Assembly: GCA_902624195.1 (NCBI GenBank)
Contig: CACNWV010000001.1
Coordinates: 56,783-120,782 of the forward strand
Source: an uncultured Pelagibacteraceae bacterium
GTDB taxonomy: Bacteria; Pseudomonadota; Alphaproteobacteria; Pelagibacterales; Pelagibacteraceae
Direction of reading: 5' to 3'
Length of the DNA stretch: 64,000 nucleotides
In this document: positions 22,590 to 32,622 of the stretch, piece by piece
How positions within the stretch are numbered: position 1 is the stretch's first letter
Layout: each line of letters opens with the position of its first letter
Notes under the pieces: model-generated
The model's database searches: none
What the model was told of the DNA's origin: nothing
Seen by the model: the letters and a program-made list of their open reading frames with translations, nothing else
Translations under genes and position numbers: made by a program

Positions 22590-24138
22590 ATCTCAAAAAA
22601 TAAATCCCTTTTTAATCTATATAATATTTGGAACAATCGCTTTTAGTTTTAATTTTTGGGTTAGCACCAGAGGTGTTTTCCCAATAGATACTTTTTTACA
22701 TTACGACTCTGCATTTAAAATTTTAAATGGTGAAAAACCTGTTAGAGATTTTTGGATTATTCACGGAATTTCATTAGATTATATACAAAGTATTTTCTTT
22801 CGATTATTCGGTGTGAATTGGGTAAGCTATATTTCACATAGTTCAATATTTAATTCAATAATTGTTGTGGTTTTATTTAAACTATTAAAAAATTTAGATT
22901 TAAGTTTATTAAATTCATCAATCATTTGCTTGTGCTTTCTAACACTGGCCTATCCAGTAAGTGGAGTACCTTTTATCGACCATCATTCAACTTTTTTATC
23001 TTTTTTTTGTTTTATAATTTTTTTTTATTCTATTAATAATAAAAAATACAATTCTATATTATTTATTCCTCTTTTATTTGGACTAGCGTTTTTTTCTAAG
23101 CCAGTACCTTCTTCGTATTTGATAATAATTTTTAGTATAATTTTTACAATTTACTTTTGGACAGAAAATAAAATTAAACCCTTTTTAATTTTAGTGTTAG
23201 GAACTGTGCTATTTTTTTTTCTTCTAATACTATTTTTAAAATTTGAAAAAATACCGTTAACTAGTTTTATTGATCAATTAATTTTATATCCACTATCAAT
23301 AGGAGGACAAAGAACAGAATTTATATCAGATGCAATATCAAATAGATTTTTTAATTATAAATTCATTTATTTACTAATAATATATTTAGTTTTTTTTCTT
23401 ATAAAAAATCAAAATTATTTGAAATTTTCAAAAGAAAATCTTTACCTATTTTTTATGATAATATCATTTACTATCATAATGATAATCCATCAAATTTTTA
23501 CTAAAAACCAAAATTTTATCTTTTTCCTTATACCGTTGAATGTAGGTTTAGTTTTATATTTTAATAATCAAATTAAATTTAAAAATTTTAAGATTTTTAA
23601 CTTATTTTTTATTGTTTTTTGTATTCTACTAACTTTTAAATATAATGAGAGGTTTAATGATAAAAGAAAATTTCATGATCTTCAAAACGTAAAATTAGAA
23701 AATGCAATTGATGCATCTATTATTGATGAGACCCTTTCACCACTAAAGTGGATAACTTCATCTTATGAAAACCCATATGATGAGGTTAGACTTATAAAAA
23801 AGATACTGAAATTTATTGAAAGTTCAGATCAAAATATTTTACTAATTACAAATCATAATTTTATTGACTCTATAAGTAATAAAAAAGTTTTTTCTTTTGT
23901 AAAAAATTTTGACCCTGTAACAGTTCCAATTATTACTAACGATTATGACGAAAAATTCAAAGAATTTTTTAATGCTCAATTTATAAAAAAAGAAATAAAT
24001 GAAATATTAATTTTCCTTCCTTCAAGAGAAAGCCTTAATAAAATTGAAGAGTCTTTAATAAGATATGCTGACCCTATTTGCTTTAAACGAAAGGCAATGG
24101 ATAAATCTATAAGTTTAATAAAAATTAAGTCTTGTTAA
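22567..24138 (+). CDS. Polytopic membrane protein, probable glycosyltransferase-like
   Basis: 523 aa, about 10 TM helices, N-terminal DTFLHYDSAFKILNGEKPVRDFWIIHG loop typical of polyprenyl-phosphate-sugar glycosyltransferases, soluble C-terminus. Confidence 0.55.
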   Translation: MTLNSKIKSQKINPFLIYIIFGTIAFSFNFWVSTRGVFPIDTFLHYDSAFKILNGEKPVRDFWIIHGISLDYIQSIFFRLFGVNWVSYISHSSIFNSIIVVVLFKLLKNLDLSLLNSSIICLCFLTLAYPVSGVPFIDHHSTFLSFFCFIIFFYSINNKKYNSILFIPLLFGLAFFSKPVPSSYLIIIFSIIFTIYFWTENKIKPFLILVLGTVLFFFLLILFLKFEKIPLTSFIDQLILYPLSIGGQRTEFISDAISNRFFNYKFIYLLIIYLVFFLIKNQNYLKFSKENLYLFFMIISFTIIMIIHQIFTKNQNFIFFLIPLNVGLVLYFNNQIKFKNFKIFNLFFIVFCILLTFKYNERFNDKRKFHDLQNVKLENAIDASIIDETLSPLKWITSSYENPYDEVRLIKKILKFIESSDQNILLITNHNFIDSISNKKVFSFVKNFDPVTVPIITNDYDEKFKEFFNAQFIKKEINEILIFLPSRESLNKIEESLIRYADPICFKRKAMDKSISLIKIKSC

Positions 24139-24829
24139 TTTTGAGTTTTCTAAAATAATAAGAGAAAGTCTTTAAAATCAACTTATAAAAACTAGGGACA
24201 AGGTTTAATTTTGTAAAATTTTTATATTCTTTCAATTTATGATTAGTAATTTTTCTTAAACTATCTATTAAAAAATCTTGATTATCTAGGTAAACGAAAA
24301 AAATATCAGTTGCAGAACAATCATCTCTTAATTCTATCACTCTTTCATTTATGATTTGTCCGACATCAAATCTGTTACTAATTTGGTGAAAAGTTAATGA
24401 AATTTTGTCCCAATTTTTGATAAATTTATAAAAAAAAATGAAAGAACCTCTTTGATTATAGAGACTTCCTAAATGAAAATTGTAAATTTTAAACTTTTCT
24501 ACTTTTATTTTACTCGAACAATAAACGCTTAAACCAAATTCGTAATTTTTGTCATTAAGATTTTCAATCAATCTGCAATTTTTATTTACTTTTATAATGT
24601 CATTTATTGAAATTTTATTTCTCATTCTTAGAAAAAAATCTTTTAGTGAACCAAAAAATATCACTACAAATAAAATTTTTAATTTTCTAATAAAACTAGG
24701 ATTAGTAAGAATTATGTCAATCTTATAATTTTTAAGATAATCATGACTTACTATTTTGTTAACTAATTGAAGAGATATAATTTCATCTTTTGTTGAATAA
24801 ATGATTATACTTTTCATTTTAATCGTCAA
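24125..24829 (-). CDS. Formyltransferase-family protein
   Basis: YNFHLGSLYNQRGSFIFFYKFIKNWDKISLTFHQISNRFDVGQIINER matches the N-(10-formyl-THF) formyltransferase core pattern. Confidence 0.65.
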   Translation of the reverse strand: MTIKMKSIIIYSTKDEIISLQLVNKIVSHDYLKNYKIDIILTNPSFIRKLKILFVVIFFGSLKDFFLRMRNKISINDIIKVNKNCRLIENLNDKNYEFGLSVYCSSKIKVEKFKIYNFHLGSLYNQRGSFIFFYKFIKNWDKISLTFHQISNRFDVGQIINERVIELRDDCSATDIFFVYLDNQDFLIDSLRKITNHKLKEYKNFTKLNLVPSFYKLILKTFSYYFRKLKINKT

Positions 24830-25673
24830 TTATCGTATCTATTAAATTATTGTAATTAAAAAATTTATTTTGATAGTTCTTCATAAATATAACTATCACT
24901 AAAAAATTAAATACTATAACTAAAATCAAAAAATAAATAGCAATAAAGCTATTCAAATTGATTATTAACACCGTATAAAAAATAGATAAGACAATTACTC
25001 TTTTTAAAAAAACTGCGTTTACTCTCAGAGAGTGAGAAGCAAGACCTATTATGGAAAGTTTTGAAATACCAATAAGTCTTTTTTTTCTTTCAGCGTTAAT
25101 TTTGATTATTTCACAATTTTTGGCGATGCAGGAAGAAATTGCTAACCAGGAGGAATCATTTTTTAATATATTTTTTAATTGTTTGGAGCTAAATGATGAA
25201 AAATTTCCGTATGAGATCCATTTTAATGTAAAAAGCAAAGTTAGTATTTTGTGACTAAAATACGCAAGTTTAAAAAGGAAATTTTCTTGTCTTTTGGTTC
25301 TAGATGATACGACAACTTTACCTTCATTTTTTTTTGCACATTCTATCATATTTGGAATTTTACTTACATCGTCCTCACCATCAGAGTCTAGAATTGTAAT
25401 AATTGAATTTTCATCTTTATTTTGGTTCAAATAATTTAATCCAATAGATATAGCTTTTTGACTTCCTAAGTTTTCTTTTAAATTTAAAATTTTAATTTTG
25501 TTAATGTTATCATATTTTTTAAATTGAGGTGTTTTTACAGTAGATAAATCATTTACTACAAGAATCTCAGCATTTTTTTTTAAATAAGACATTTCCATTG
25601 AAATTTTTTCAATTAGCAATAAAAATGATTCCCAATCGTTATAAAGCGGTAACAAAAAAATATATTTATACAC
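24819..25673 (-). CDS. Glycosyltransferase family 2 (dolichyl-phosphate-mannose-synthase-like)
   Basis: FLLPLYNDWESFLLLIEKI, ILVVNDLST, NLGSQKAISIGLNYL, ITILDSDGEDDVSKIP, two C-terminal TM segments. Confidence 0.82.
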   Translation of the reverse strand: MYKYIFLLPLYNDWESFLLLIEKISMEMSYLKKNAEILVVNDLSTVKTPQFKKYDNINKIKILNLKENLGSQKAISIGLNYLNQNKDENSIITILDSDGEDDVSKIPNMIECAKKNEGKVVVSSRTKRQENFLFKLAYFSHKILTLLFTLKWISYGNFSSFSSKQLKNILKNDSSWLAISSCIAKNCEIIKINAERKKRLIGISKLSIIGLASHSLRVNAVFLKRVIVLSIFYTVLIINLNSFIAIYFLILVIVFNFLVIVIFMKNYQNKFFNYNNLIDTIIDD

Positions 25674-25686
25674 TGTTTCGATAAAT

Positions 25687-25950
25687 TTAATTCTTTTTAT
25701 TTAGATCTTTTTTAATTTTATTAATAAAAGCATTTATTAACTCCGAGTCTTCCTTATTTATAAATCTATCTTTTTCATTAGCTGTTTTAATTTGTTTTCT
25801 GAGATCATCTTTTAATCGCTCTATATTTTCTTTGGAAATAATATTATGAAATTTATTCTCTAACTCATTAACCAAAGAACCAACAGTTAACTTAAAAGTG
25901 ATAAAAAAAACAAAAGCTACAAATATTGTTTTATAAAAAAAAATCTTCAT
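25687..25950 (-). CDS. Small membrane-anchored protein, hypothetical
   Basis: 87 aa; N-terminal TM segment and charged helical remainder; abuts the next gene upstream. Confidence 0.55.
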   Translation of the reverse strand: MKIFFYKTIFVAFVFFITFKLTVGSLVNELENKFHNIISKENIERLKDDLRKQIKTANEKDRFINKEDSELINAFINKIKKDLNKKN

Positions 25951-27600
25951 TTATTTAACCTTTTTGTAAACTTCATAAATTATAGTATTGTCTATTTTGA
26001 AGTCTTCGAGTTTTTTGAATTCTTTTGGAATATCATACTTTTTGTAAAATCTTTTATCAACATCATATATTCTATTGGAGTAAATAAAGTCTGCGCTTTC
26101 TTTGTTATCATTACCTAACACCTTAATTTTTATTTTTTTATTTTCATCCAATAGTTCAACCATTCTCCAAAGTGGATACCATGAGCCGACAGCAATATTA
26201 ATTGGATATTCATTTTTATTCATCTCAGATATATTATTTAGGAAATGGTATCCGGACAAACCAGTGTAATCCACATCTAAATTATTTTTAACTGAACTAG
26301 GAATTAAAAAATTAAAATAAAGCGATTGATAAGGATGATAAAGAATGTTTCTATAAATTAAAAAAACTGTTGATATCAAAAAAATTGAAATAAAAATTTT
26401 TACCTTTTTTTTAAATTTTAAAAAAAATAAGTAAATAAAGTACGTCGAAAAATAAATAATAAAAATATTTAAAAAGTAAGCTAATCTCCAACTATTGTAT
26501 AAGTTTATATTCATTAGTGACAATAAACAAACAAAGAAAATTAAATTTATCCATATTAAAAAATCCTTTTTTTCACTTTTAGATCTCCATAAATCGTTAT
26601 AAATTACATTATTACTTACATTGAAATAACGAAAAATTAATCTTTTGAAATAATAAAAAAATCCAATACCAAACAACACTAAATGCGCGATAGGTGTAGA
26701 TACGACTATCCAAAATAATAAATAATAGTAAGGTAATTTATCACTAGGATAATAATTACCCAAAAAAAGAACTTTACCAGACCATGTCATTTCTAAATTT
26801 AAAGAAGATAAAAAACCAGAGATAAAGTTGCTCCATAAAAAAGGTGAACAAATAAACAAAATCAAAAAATATAAAAATAAGTGAAAAATTAAAGAGTTTA
26901 CTTTTATGTCATTTCTTTTTGATAGTTTATCGACTAAAAAAAAGAAAATGTATGTGACTGGTAAAAAAATACCAGCAATCCTTATAGATGTAGTTAAAGC
27001 AGCAAACATACTAAAGAATAAAATGTTAAGAAACGAACTTTTATCAATTAATTTAAAATAAAAAAAAATAGAAAATACATAAAAACTTAAAAAAATAATA
27101 TCTTTGTTATTCCAAAAACTATCACCGAATAATCTTGGAGTTAATATGAATAATATTAGCCCAAAAATACAGACAATATAATTTTTAAATCTATTAATTA
27201 GTATTTTATAAAAACAAATTGAGCCAATAAAAAAAATTAAAAATACAAGAAAATGTCTCATTTCATAAAATTCTCTCGGCGTCTTTAGATCTAGAGCAAG
27301 TTCAAAATAGGCAGCTGGCAAATCAAATATTATGCTATATAAATTCCACTCTTGGATACTAGGAAGGGTAAAACCTTGAATTTCATCAAACTTTAATTTT
27401 GATATTTCAATTAATTTTTCATGTCCGAAAAAAGTGGAGATATAATTGAGCCAATAAAATCCATTAGCTCTGTGAAATTTCTCGTCGATATAAAAACCAT
27501 AATCAGTATAAATTTGACTACCAATGAAAAAAAAGATCGAAAAAAATGAAATTGTAAATAAATTTTTAGTTATTTTAGAATATAAAAATTTATTTTGCAT
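25951..27600 (-). CDS. Polytopic membrane glycosyltransferase (GT39/ArnT-like)
   Basis: 549 aa, many TM segments, EFYEMRHFLVFLIFF...TPRLFGDSFWNNKDIIF, a pattern of bacterial PMT-like transferases. Confidence 0.65.
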   Translation of the reverse strand: MQNKFLYSKITKNLFTISFFSIFFFIGSQIYTDYGFYIDEKFHRANGFYWLNYISTFFGHEKLIEISKLKFDEIQGFTLPSIQEWNLYSIIFDLPAAYFELALDLKTPREFYEMRHFLVFLIFFIGSICFYKILINRFKNYIVCIFGLILFILTPRLFGDSFWNNKDIIFLSFYVFSIFFYFKLIDKSSFLNILFFSMFAALTTSIRIAGIFLPVTYIFFFLVDKLSKRNDIKVNSLIFHLFLYFLILFICSPFLWSNFISGFLSSLNLEMTWSGKVLFLGNYYPSDKLPYYYLLFWIVVSTPIAHLVLFGIGFFYYFKRLIFRYFNVSNNVIYNDLWRSKSEKKDFLIWINLIFFVCLLSLMNINLYNSWRLAYFLNIFIIYFSTYFIYLFFLKFKKKVKIFISIFLISTVFLIYRNILYHPYQSLYFNFLIPSSVKNNLDVDYTGLSGYHFLNNISEMNKNEYPINIAVGSWYPLWRMVELLDENKKIKIKVLGNDNKESADFIYSNRIYDVDKRFYKKYDIPKEFKKLEDFKIDNTIIYEVYKKVK

Positions 27601-27613
27601 TGTTTATGGTTTA

Positions 27614-27619
27614 TATAAT
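27614..27619 (+). promoter_or_regulatory. Candidate -10 element for sucC
   Basis: Perfect TATAAT 37 nt upstream of the sucC ATG in the 55-bp divergent gap; no convincing -35. Confidence 0.35.
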
Positions 27620-27655
27620 GCATTAATATCTAAATAAATATATATTTTACCACAA

Positions 27656-28819
27656 ATGAATATACACGAACATCAAGCTAAAGAAATTTTAAAAGAATTT
27701 GGAGTTTCAGTTTCAAATGGTATCGTTATTTACTCCTTAGATGAAATTCAAGATAAAATCTCTAGATTGAGTAGTAATTCGTACGTTATAAAAGCTCAAA
27801 TTCATGCTGGTGGAAGAGGCAAAGCCGGAGGTGTAAAGTTAGTCAACAATCTTAAAGATCTTGAGATAGAGGTAAAAAAAATGTTTGGAAAAACTCTGAT
27901 TACCAATCAAACTGGTCCTCAGGGAAGAGAAGTAAAAAGAGTCTATATCGAGGAAGCATCAGAAATTTTAAAGGAGTTATATTTATCATGTTTAGTAGAC
28001 AGGGAGTCCGCAAAAATTGCGTTTATAAGTAGCACAGAGGGAGGTATGGATATTGAAAAAGTCGCAAAGGAGACACCTCAAAAAATATTGACGAATCTTA
28101 TAGATTTTAAAAGTGAAGGTCCAAGTGATGAAGAAATAGACAATATTATTTCAATATTTAAATTAAATTCTCAACAAAAAACTTTTGGAGCCAAACTAGT
28201 TAATTCACTATACAAAATTCTCACACAAAAAGATGCAAGTTTGATTGAAATCAACCCGTTAATAATTAATAAAGAAAATAAAATTATCTGCTTAGATGCA
28301 AAAATGAATTTTGATGATAATGCAATTTTTAGAAGACCAGAAATTTTAAAATTACGAGACTTAAACGAGGAAGAGCCTGCTGAAATCGAGGCAAGTAAAC
28401 ATGATCTTGCTTATATTAAACTTAACGGATCTATTGGATGTATGGTAAACGGGGCGGGCTTAGCTATGGCTACAATGGATATAATTAAATTATATGGCAA
28501 AGAACCAGCGAATTTTTTAGATGTTGGGGGAGGAGCATCAAAAGAAAAAGTGACAGCTGCATTTAAATTAATTTTAGCTGATCAAAATGTGAAAGGAATA
28601 CTAATAAATATTTTTGGAGGAATCATGAGATGTGATGTATTAGCTCAAGGAGTCGTAGACGCTGCAAAACAAGTAAATTTATCGGTACCCCTTGTAGTAA
28701 GGTTAGCTGGTACAAATTTTAAAGAAGGAAAAAAAATTTTAGACGGATCAGGTCTAAAAATCCTATCAGCCTCCGATTTGAATGATGCAGCAAAAAAAAT
28801 TACAGAGGCAATTAAATAA
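27656..28819 (+). CDS. sucC: Succinate-CoA ligase beta subunit
   Basis: MNIHEHQAKEILKEFGV, KAQIHAGGRGKAGGVK, NGAGLAMATMDIIKLYG, NIFGGIMRCDVLAQG. Confidence 0.97.
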   Translation: MNIHEHQAKEILKEFGVSVSNGIVIYSLDEIQDKISRLSSNSYVIKAQIHAGGRGKAGGVKLVNNLKDLEIEVKKMFGKTLITNQTGPQGREVKRVYIEEASEILKELYLSCLVDRESAKIAFISSTEGGMDIEKVAKETPQKILTNLIDFKSEGPSDEEIDNIISIFKLNSQQKTFGAKLVNSLYKILTQKDASLIEINPLIINKENKIICLDAKMNFDDNAIFRRPEILKLRDLNEEEPAEIEASKHDLAYIKLNGSIGCMVNGAGLAMATMDIIKLYGKEPANFLDVGGGASKEKVTAAFKLILADQNVKGILINIFGGIMRCDVLAQGVVDAAKQVNLSVPLVVRLAGTNFKEGKKILDGSGLKILSASDLNDAAKKITEAIK

Positions 28820-29695
28820 ATGCCAGTTTTAGTAAATAAAAATACCAAAGTAATTTGCCAAGGTTTTACCGGAACTCACGGAACTTTCCATTCAGAACAA
28901 GCCTTAAAATATGGAACAAAATTAGTTGGTGGAGTAACTCCAAAAAAAGGTGGACAAACTCATTTAAATTTACCTGTATTTAATACTGTACAAGAGGCAA
29001 AAGATAAAACCTCAGCAAATGCAACAATGATTTATGTACCACCAAAATTTGCTGCTGCAGCTATAATAGAAGCTATTGAAGCTCAAATAGAATTAATAGT
29101 TTGCATTACTGAAGGAATACCAATTTTAGATATGCTGCAGGTAAAGAAAATTTTAGATAAAAGTAAATCAAGATTAGTAGGACCGAATTGCCCTGGAGTG
29201 ATCACTCCAGAGGAGTGTAAAATTGGAATTATGCCAGGAAATATTCATAAAAAAGGATCAGTTGGTATCGTTTCAAGATCCGGTACATTGACGTACGAGG
29301 CTGTGGCTCAAACATCTGAAAATAATATGGGGCAATCAACTTGTATAGGTATTGGCGGTGATCCTATTAATGGAACAAATTTTATCGATTGCTTAGAGCT
29401 TTTTCTAAAAGATGAAGAAACAAAATCTATCGTGATGATTGGAGAAATAGGGGGCACGGCCGAGGAGGAAGCAGCAGAATTTTTAAAAAGAGAAAAGATT
29501 AAGAAACCAACAGTTGGTTTTATTGCCGGTTTGACCGCTCCACCAGGCAGGAGAATGGGTCATGCAGGAGCAATAATTTCTGGTGGCAAAGGTGGAGCTG
29601 AAGAAAAAATAGAGGTTATGAAATCCGCAGATATAATTATCTCAAAATCACCTGCAGATATTGGAAAAACACTATTTAATAAACTAAATGGTTGA
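28820..29695 (+). CDS. sucD: Succinate-CoA ligase alpha subunit
   Basis: [65 protein letters not shown]. Confidence 0.97.
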   Translation: MPVLVNKNTKVICQGFTGTHGTFHSEQALKYGTKLVGGVTPKKGGQTHLNLPVFNTVQEAKDKTSANATMIYVPPKFAAAAIIEAIEAQIELIVCITEGIPILDMLQVKKILDKSKSRLVGPNCPGVITPEECKIGIMPGNIHKKGSVGIVSRSGTLTYEAVAQTSENNMGQSTCIGIGGDPINGTNFIDCLELFLKDEETKSIVMIGEIGGTAEEEAAEFLKREKIKKPTVGFIAGLTAPPGRRMGHAGAIISGGKGGAEEKIEVMKSADIIISKSPADIGKTLFNKLNG

Positions 29696-29700
29696 TTTTT

Positions 29701-29726
29701 ATTAATTTATGTTAAAATAAATTAAT
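29701..29726 (+). other. Inverted repeat overlapping the sucA start codon
   Basis: ATTAATTTAT-gttaaa-ATAAATTAAT: perfect 10-bp arms; the 3' arm ends inside the sucA ATG at 29725. Confidence 0.6.
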
Positions 29727-32622
29727 GTCATCGTCAGATAACAATACAACTTTTAAAAAAACTTCTTTCTTAACAGGAATTAATTCTGAATTTATTAATC
29801 AATTTTACTCTGATTACTTGTCTGACCCTAGCTCTTTACCATCAAGTTGGAAAAATTTCTTTGAAGGCCTTAGTGAAGATGAAAAACTTATTCTTAACGA
29901 TTTAAATGGCCCTAGTTGGTCGCCTGGAAAAAAAATTAAAAAAATTGACATCTCATTTAATCAGCTGGACTCTGAAAAAGAAAAAAAAGGCTCAAATGAT
30001 TTAGATTTAGGTTCAATTAAACAGGCTTCACAAGACTCAGTTCGAGCTATCATGTTAATTAGAGCTTTTAGAATTAGAGGTCATCTAATTGCTAATTTAG
30101 ATCCATTATCGCTTCAAAAAAAAGATGAACATCCTGAGTTAAAACCAGAGTCTTATGGCTTTACCGAAAAAGATTATCAAAGAAAAATTTTTTTAGACGG
30201 AGTTCTTGGTCTTCAATATGCAAATTTAAGACAAATAATTGAAATTCTTAAAAAGACTTACTGTTCAACAATAGGATATGAATTTATGCACATGGGAGAT
30301 CCAGATGAAAAAGCTTGGATAAGAAATAGAATTGAAGGCCCAGAAAAAAATATTTTTTTTACCAATAACGGAAAAAATGCAATCTTAAATAAAATTATTC
30401 AAGCAGAAGGTTTTGAAAAGTATCTACATGTTAAATTTGTTGGTACAAAAAGATTTGGTTTAGACGGAGGAGAGTCGCTAATTCCAGCTCTTGAGCAAAT
30501 TATAAAAAGAGGCGGGAATCTTGGCGCTAAAGAGATTAAAATCGGAATGCCACATAGAGGTAGGTTAAATGTTTTGGCAAACGTAATGGGAAAACCTTTT
30601 AAAGCAATATTTAGTGAATTTTTTGGAAAGTCAGTAAATGCTAGTAAAGATTTTGAGGGAGATGTAAAATATCATTTAGGCGCTTCCTCTAACAGAGAGT
30701 TTGACGGTAATCTTGTTCATATTAGCTTGACAGATAATCCCTCACATTTAGAAGCTGTAAACCCTGTTGTATTAGGGCAAGTAAGAGCAAAACAATTTTT
30801 TCACAAAGATAAGGAAAGAAAAAAAGTTATACCAGTACTCATGCATGGTGATGCTGCATTTGCTGGTCAAGGGATTGTTGCAGAATGTTTTGCAATGTCA
30901 GGTTTACCTGGTCATAATATTGGTGGCACAATACATATTATTGTTAATAATCAAATTGGATTTACGACAGCACCAAGGTTTGCTAGATCGTCTCCATATC
31001 CTTCTGATGTAGCGAAAATTGCACAAGCTCCAATATTTCATGTAAATGGCGATGACCCTGAAGCAGTAGTTCATTGCGCAAAGATAGCTACAGAATATAG
31101 ACAAAAGTTTAATCGCGACGTAGTGATAGATATGGTTTGTTATAGACGTTATGGTCATAACGAAGGCGACGAGCCGTCTTTTACACAACCACTCATGTAT
31201 AAAAAGATCAAATCACACCCATCAACTCTTTCTATATATGGAAAAAAATTAACAAATGATGGTCTTACTTCAAGTGAAATTTTACAAAACAAAAAAATAC
31301 AATTTAAAAAATATTTAGAGAGAGAATTTGAATCTTCAAAAAATTATAAATCTGAATTGAAATGGTTTGATGGTGTTTGGTCAAGATTTAAACCAGGTTT
31401 AGGAAAAGATAAAAGAGGTGAAAGTGGAGTTGAGCTAAAAAAGTTAATTAATATAGGTAAAAAAATATCAACTATTCCTGAAAATTTTAATGTTCATCGA
31501 ACATTGAAGAGAATTTTTGAGGAAAGATACAATATTTTTGATAAAACTAAAAAGATTGACTGGTCTACCGCCGAGAATTTGGCTTTTGGAACGCTTCTTA
31601 CAGATGGCTTTTCTGTAAGGTTATCAGGTCAAGACTCTGGTAGGGGAACATTCAGCCAAAGGCATGCAGTCTTAAGAAATCAAGATAATCATGAAAGATT
31701 TATTCCACTCAATAATATCCAAGCTAATCAAAAAAATTTTGAAATCATTGATAGTTTGCTATCTGAACTTGCAGTTTTGGGTTTTGAATTTGGTTATTCC
31801 CTGTCAGAACCAGAAACACTTGTTCTGTGGGAAGCGCAATTTGGCGATTTTGCTAATGGCGCACAAGTGATAATTGATCAATTCATAACCTCGGGAGAGT
31901 CTAAATGGGGTAGAGCTAGTGGTTTGGTAATGTTACTGCCGCATGGTTATGAAGGTCAAGGACCAGAACACTCTTCAGCAAGACTAGAAAGATTTTTACA
32001 GCTTTGCGCTGGCGAGAATATCCAAGTAGTTAATTGCACCACTCCATCAAATTACTTTCATGTACTTAGAAGACAAATGCACAGAGAATTTAGAAAACCA
32101 TTAGTAGTAATGACACCTAAATCTTTATTAAGACATAAAAGATGTATTTCTGATATTTCTGAGTTTTCAACTAAAAGTACTTTTCATAGAGTTCTAGAAG
32201 ATGATGCTTACATTATAAAAAATAATTTGATTTCATTAAAAAAAGACAACAAAATAAAAAAAGTCGTTATGTGTTCGGGAAAGATATATTATGATCTTAT
32301 TGAAGCTCGACAAAAAGAGAAAAATGGAAATATCGTATTTGTGCGTTTAGAACAGTTATATCCCTTTCCAGCTAAAACACTAGCAAATGTCCTTAAAAGG
32401 TACAAACACGCAAAATTTGTTTGGTGCCAGGAAGAACCAAAGAATATGGGTGCATGGAATACAGTGAGAAACTACATAGACAGAACTCTAGATATGATAA
32501 ATTTAGGAGATATTCACGTAAAATATGTGGGTAGACAGGCTTCTTCGTCAACTGCGACTGGAAATGCAAACAAACACCTTGCACAACAAAAAGAAATATT
32601 AGAAAAGATAGTTAAAAGTTAA
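29725..32622 (+). CDS. sucA: 2-oxoglutarate dehydrogenase E1
   Basis: EFINQFYSDYLSDPSSLPSSWKNFFEGL, GMPHRGRLNVLANVMGKPF, HGDAAFAGQGIVAE, YGHNEGDEPSFTQPLMY. Confidence 0.97.
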   Translation: MSSSDNNTTFKKTSFLTGINSEFINQFYSDYLSDPSSLPSSWKNFFEGLSEDEKLILNDLNGPSWSPGKKIKKIDISFNQLDSEKEKKGSNDLDLGSIKQASQDSVRAIMLIRAFRIRGHLIANLDPLSLQKKDEHPELKPESYGFTEKDYQRKIFLDGVLGLQYANLRQIIEILKKTYCSTIGYEFMHMGDPDEKAWIRNRIEGPEKNIFFTNNGKNAILNKIIQAEGFEKYLHVKFVGTKRFGLDGGESLIPALEQIIKRGGNLGAKEIKIGMPHRGRLNVLANVMGKPFKAIFSEFFGKSVNASKDFEGDVKYHLGASSNREFDGNLVHISLTDNPSHLEAVNPVVLGQVRAKQFFHKDKERKKVIPVLMHGDAAFAGQGIVAECFAMSGLPGHNIGGTIHIIVNNQIGFTTAPRFARSSPYPSDVAKIAQAPIFHVNGDDPEAVVHCAKIATEYRQKFNRDVVIDMVCYRRYGHNEGDEPSFTQPLMYKKIKSHPSTLSIYGKKLTNDGLTSSEILQNKKIQFKKYLEREFESSKNYKSELKWFDGVWSRFKPGLGKDKRGESGVELKKLINIGKKISTIPENFNVHRTLKRIFEERYNIFDKTKKIDWSTAENLAFGTLLTDGFSVRLSGQDSGRGTFSQRHAVLRNQDNHERFIPLNNIQANQKNFEIIDSLLSELAVLGFEFGYSLSEPETLVLWEAQFGDFANGAQVIIDQFITSGESKWGRASGLVMLLPHGYEGQGPEHSSARLERFLQLCAGENIQVVNCTTPSNYFHVLRRQMHREFRKPLVVMTPKSLLRHKRCISDISEFSTKSTFHRVLEDDAYIIKNNLISLKKDNKIKKVVMCSGKIYYDLIEARQKEKNGNIVFVRLEQLYPFPAKTLANVLKRYKHAKFVWCQEEPKNMGAWNTVRNYIDRTLDMINLGDIHVKYVGRQASSSTATGNANKHLAQQKEILEKIVKS

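Noticed and set aside
19921-27655. Island as prophage or transposon
   Set aside because: No integrase, transposase, phage structural genes, tRNA attachment site or flanking direct repeats were seen.
30904-31188. 94-aa antisense ORF inside sucA (and similar antisense ORFs across the window)
   Set aside because: Lies within strongly conserved sucA sequence and shows no recognisable domain; typical shadow ORF.
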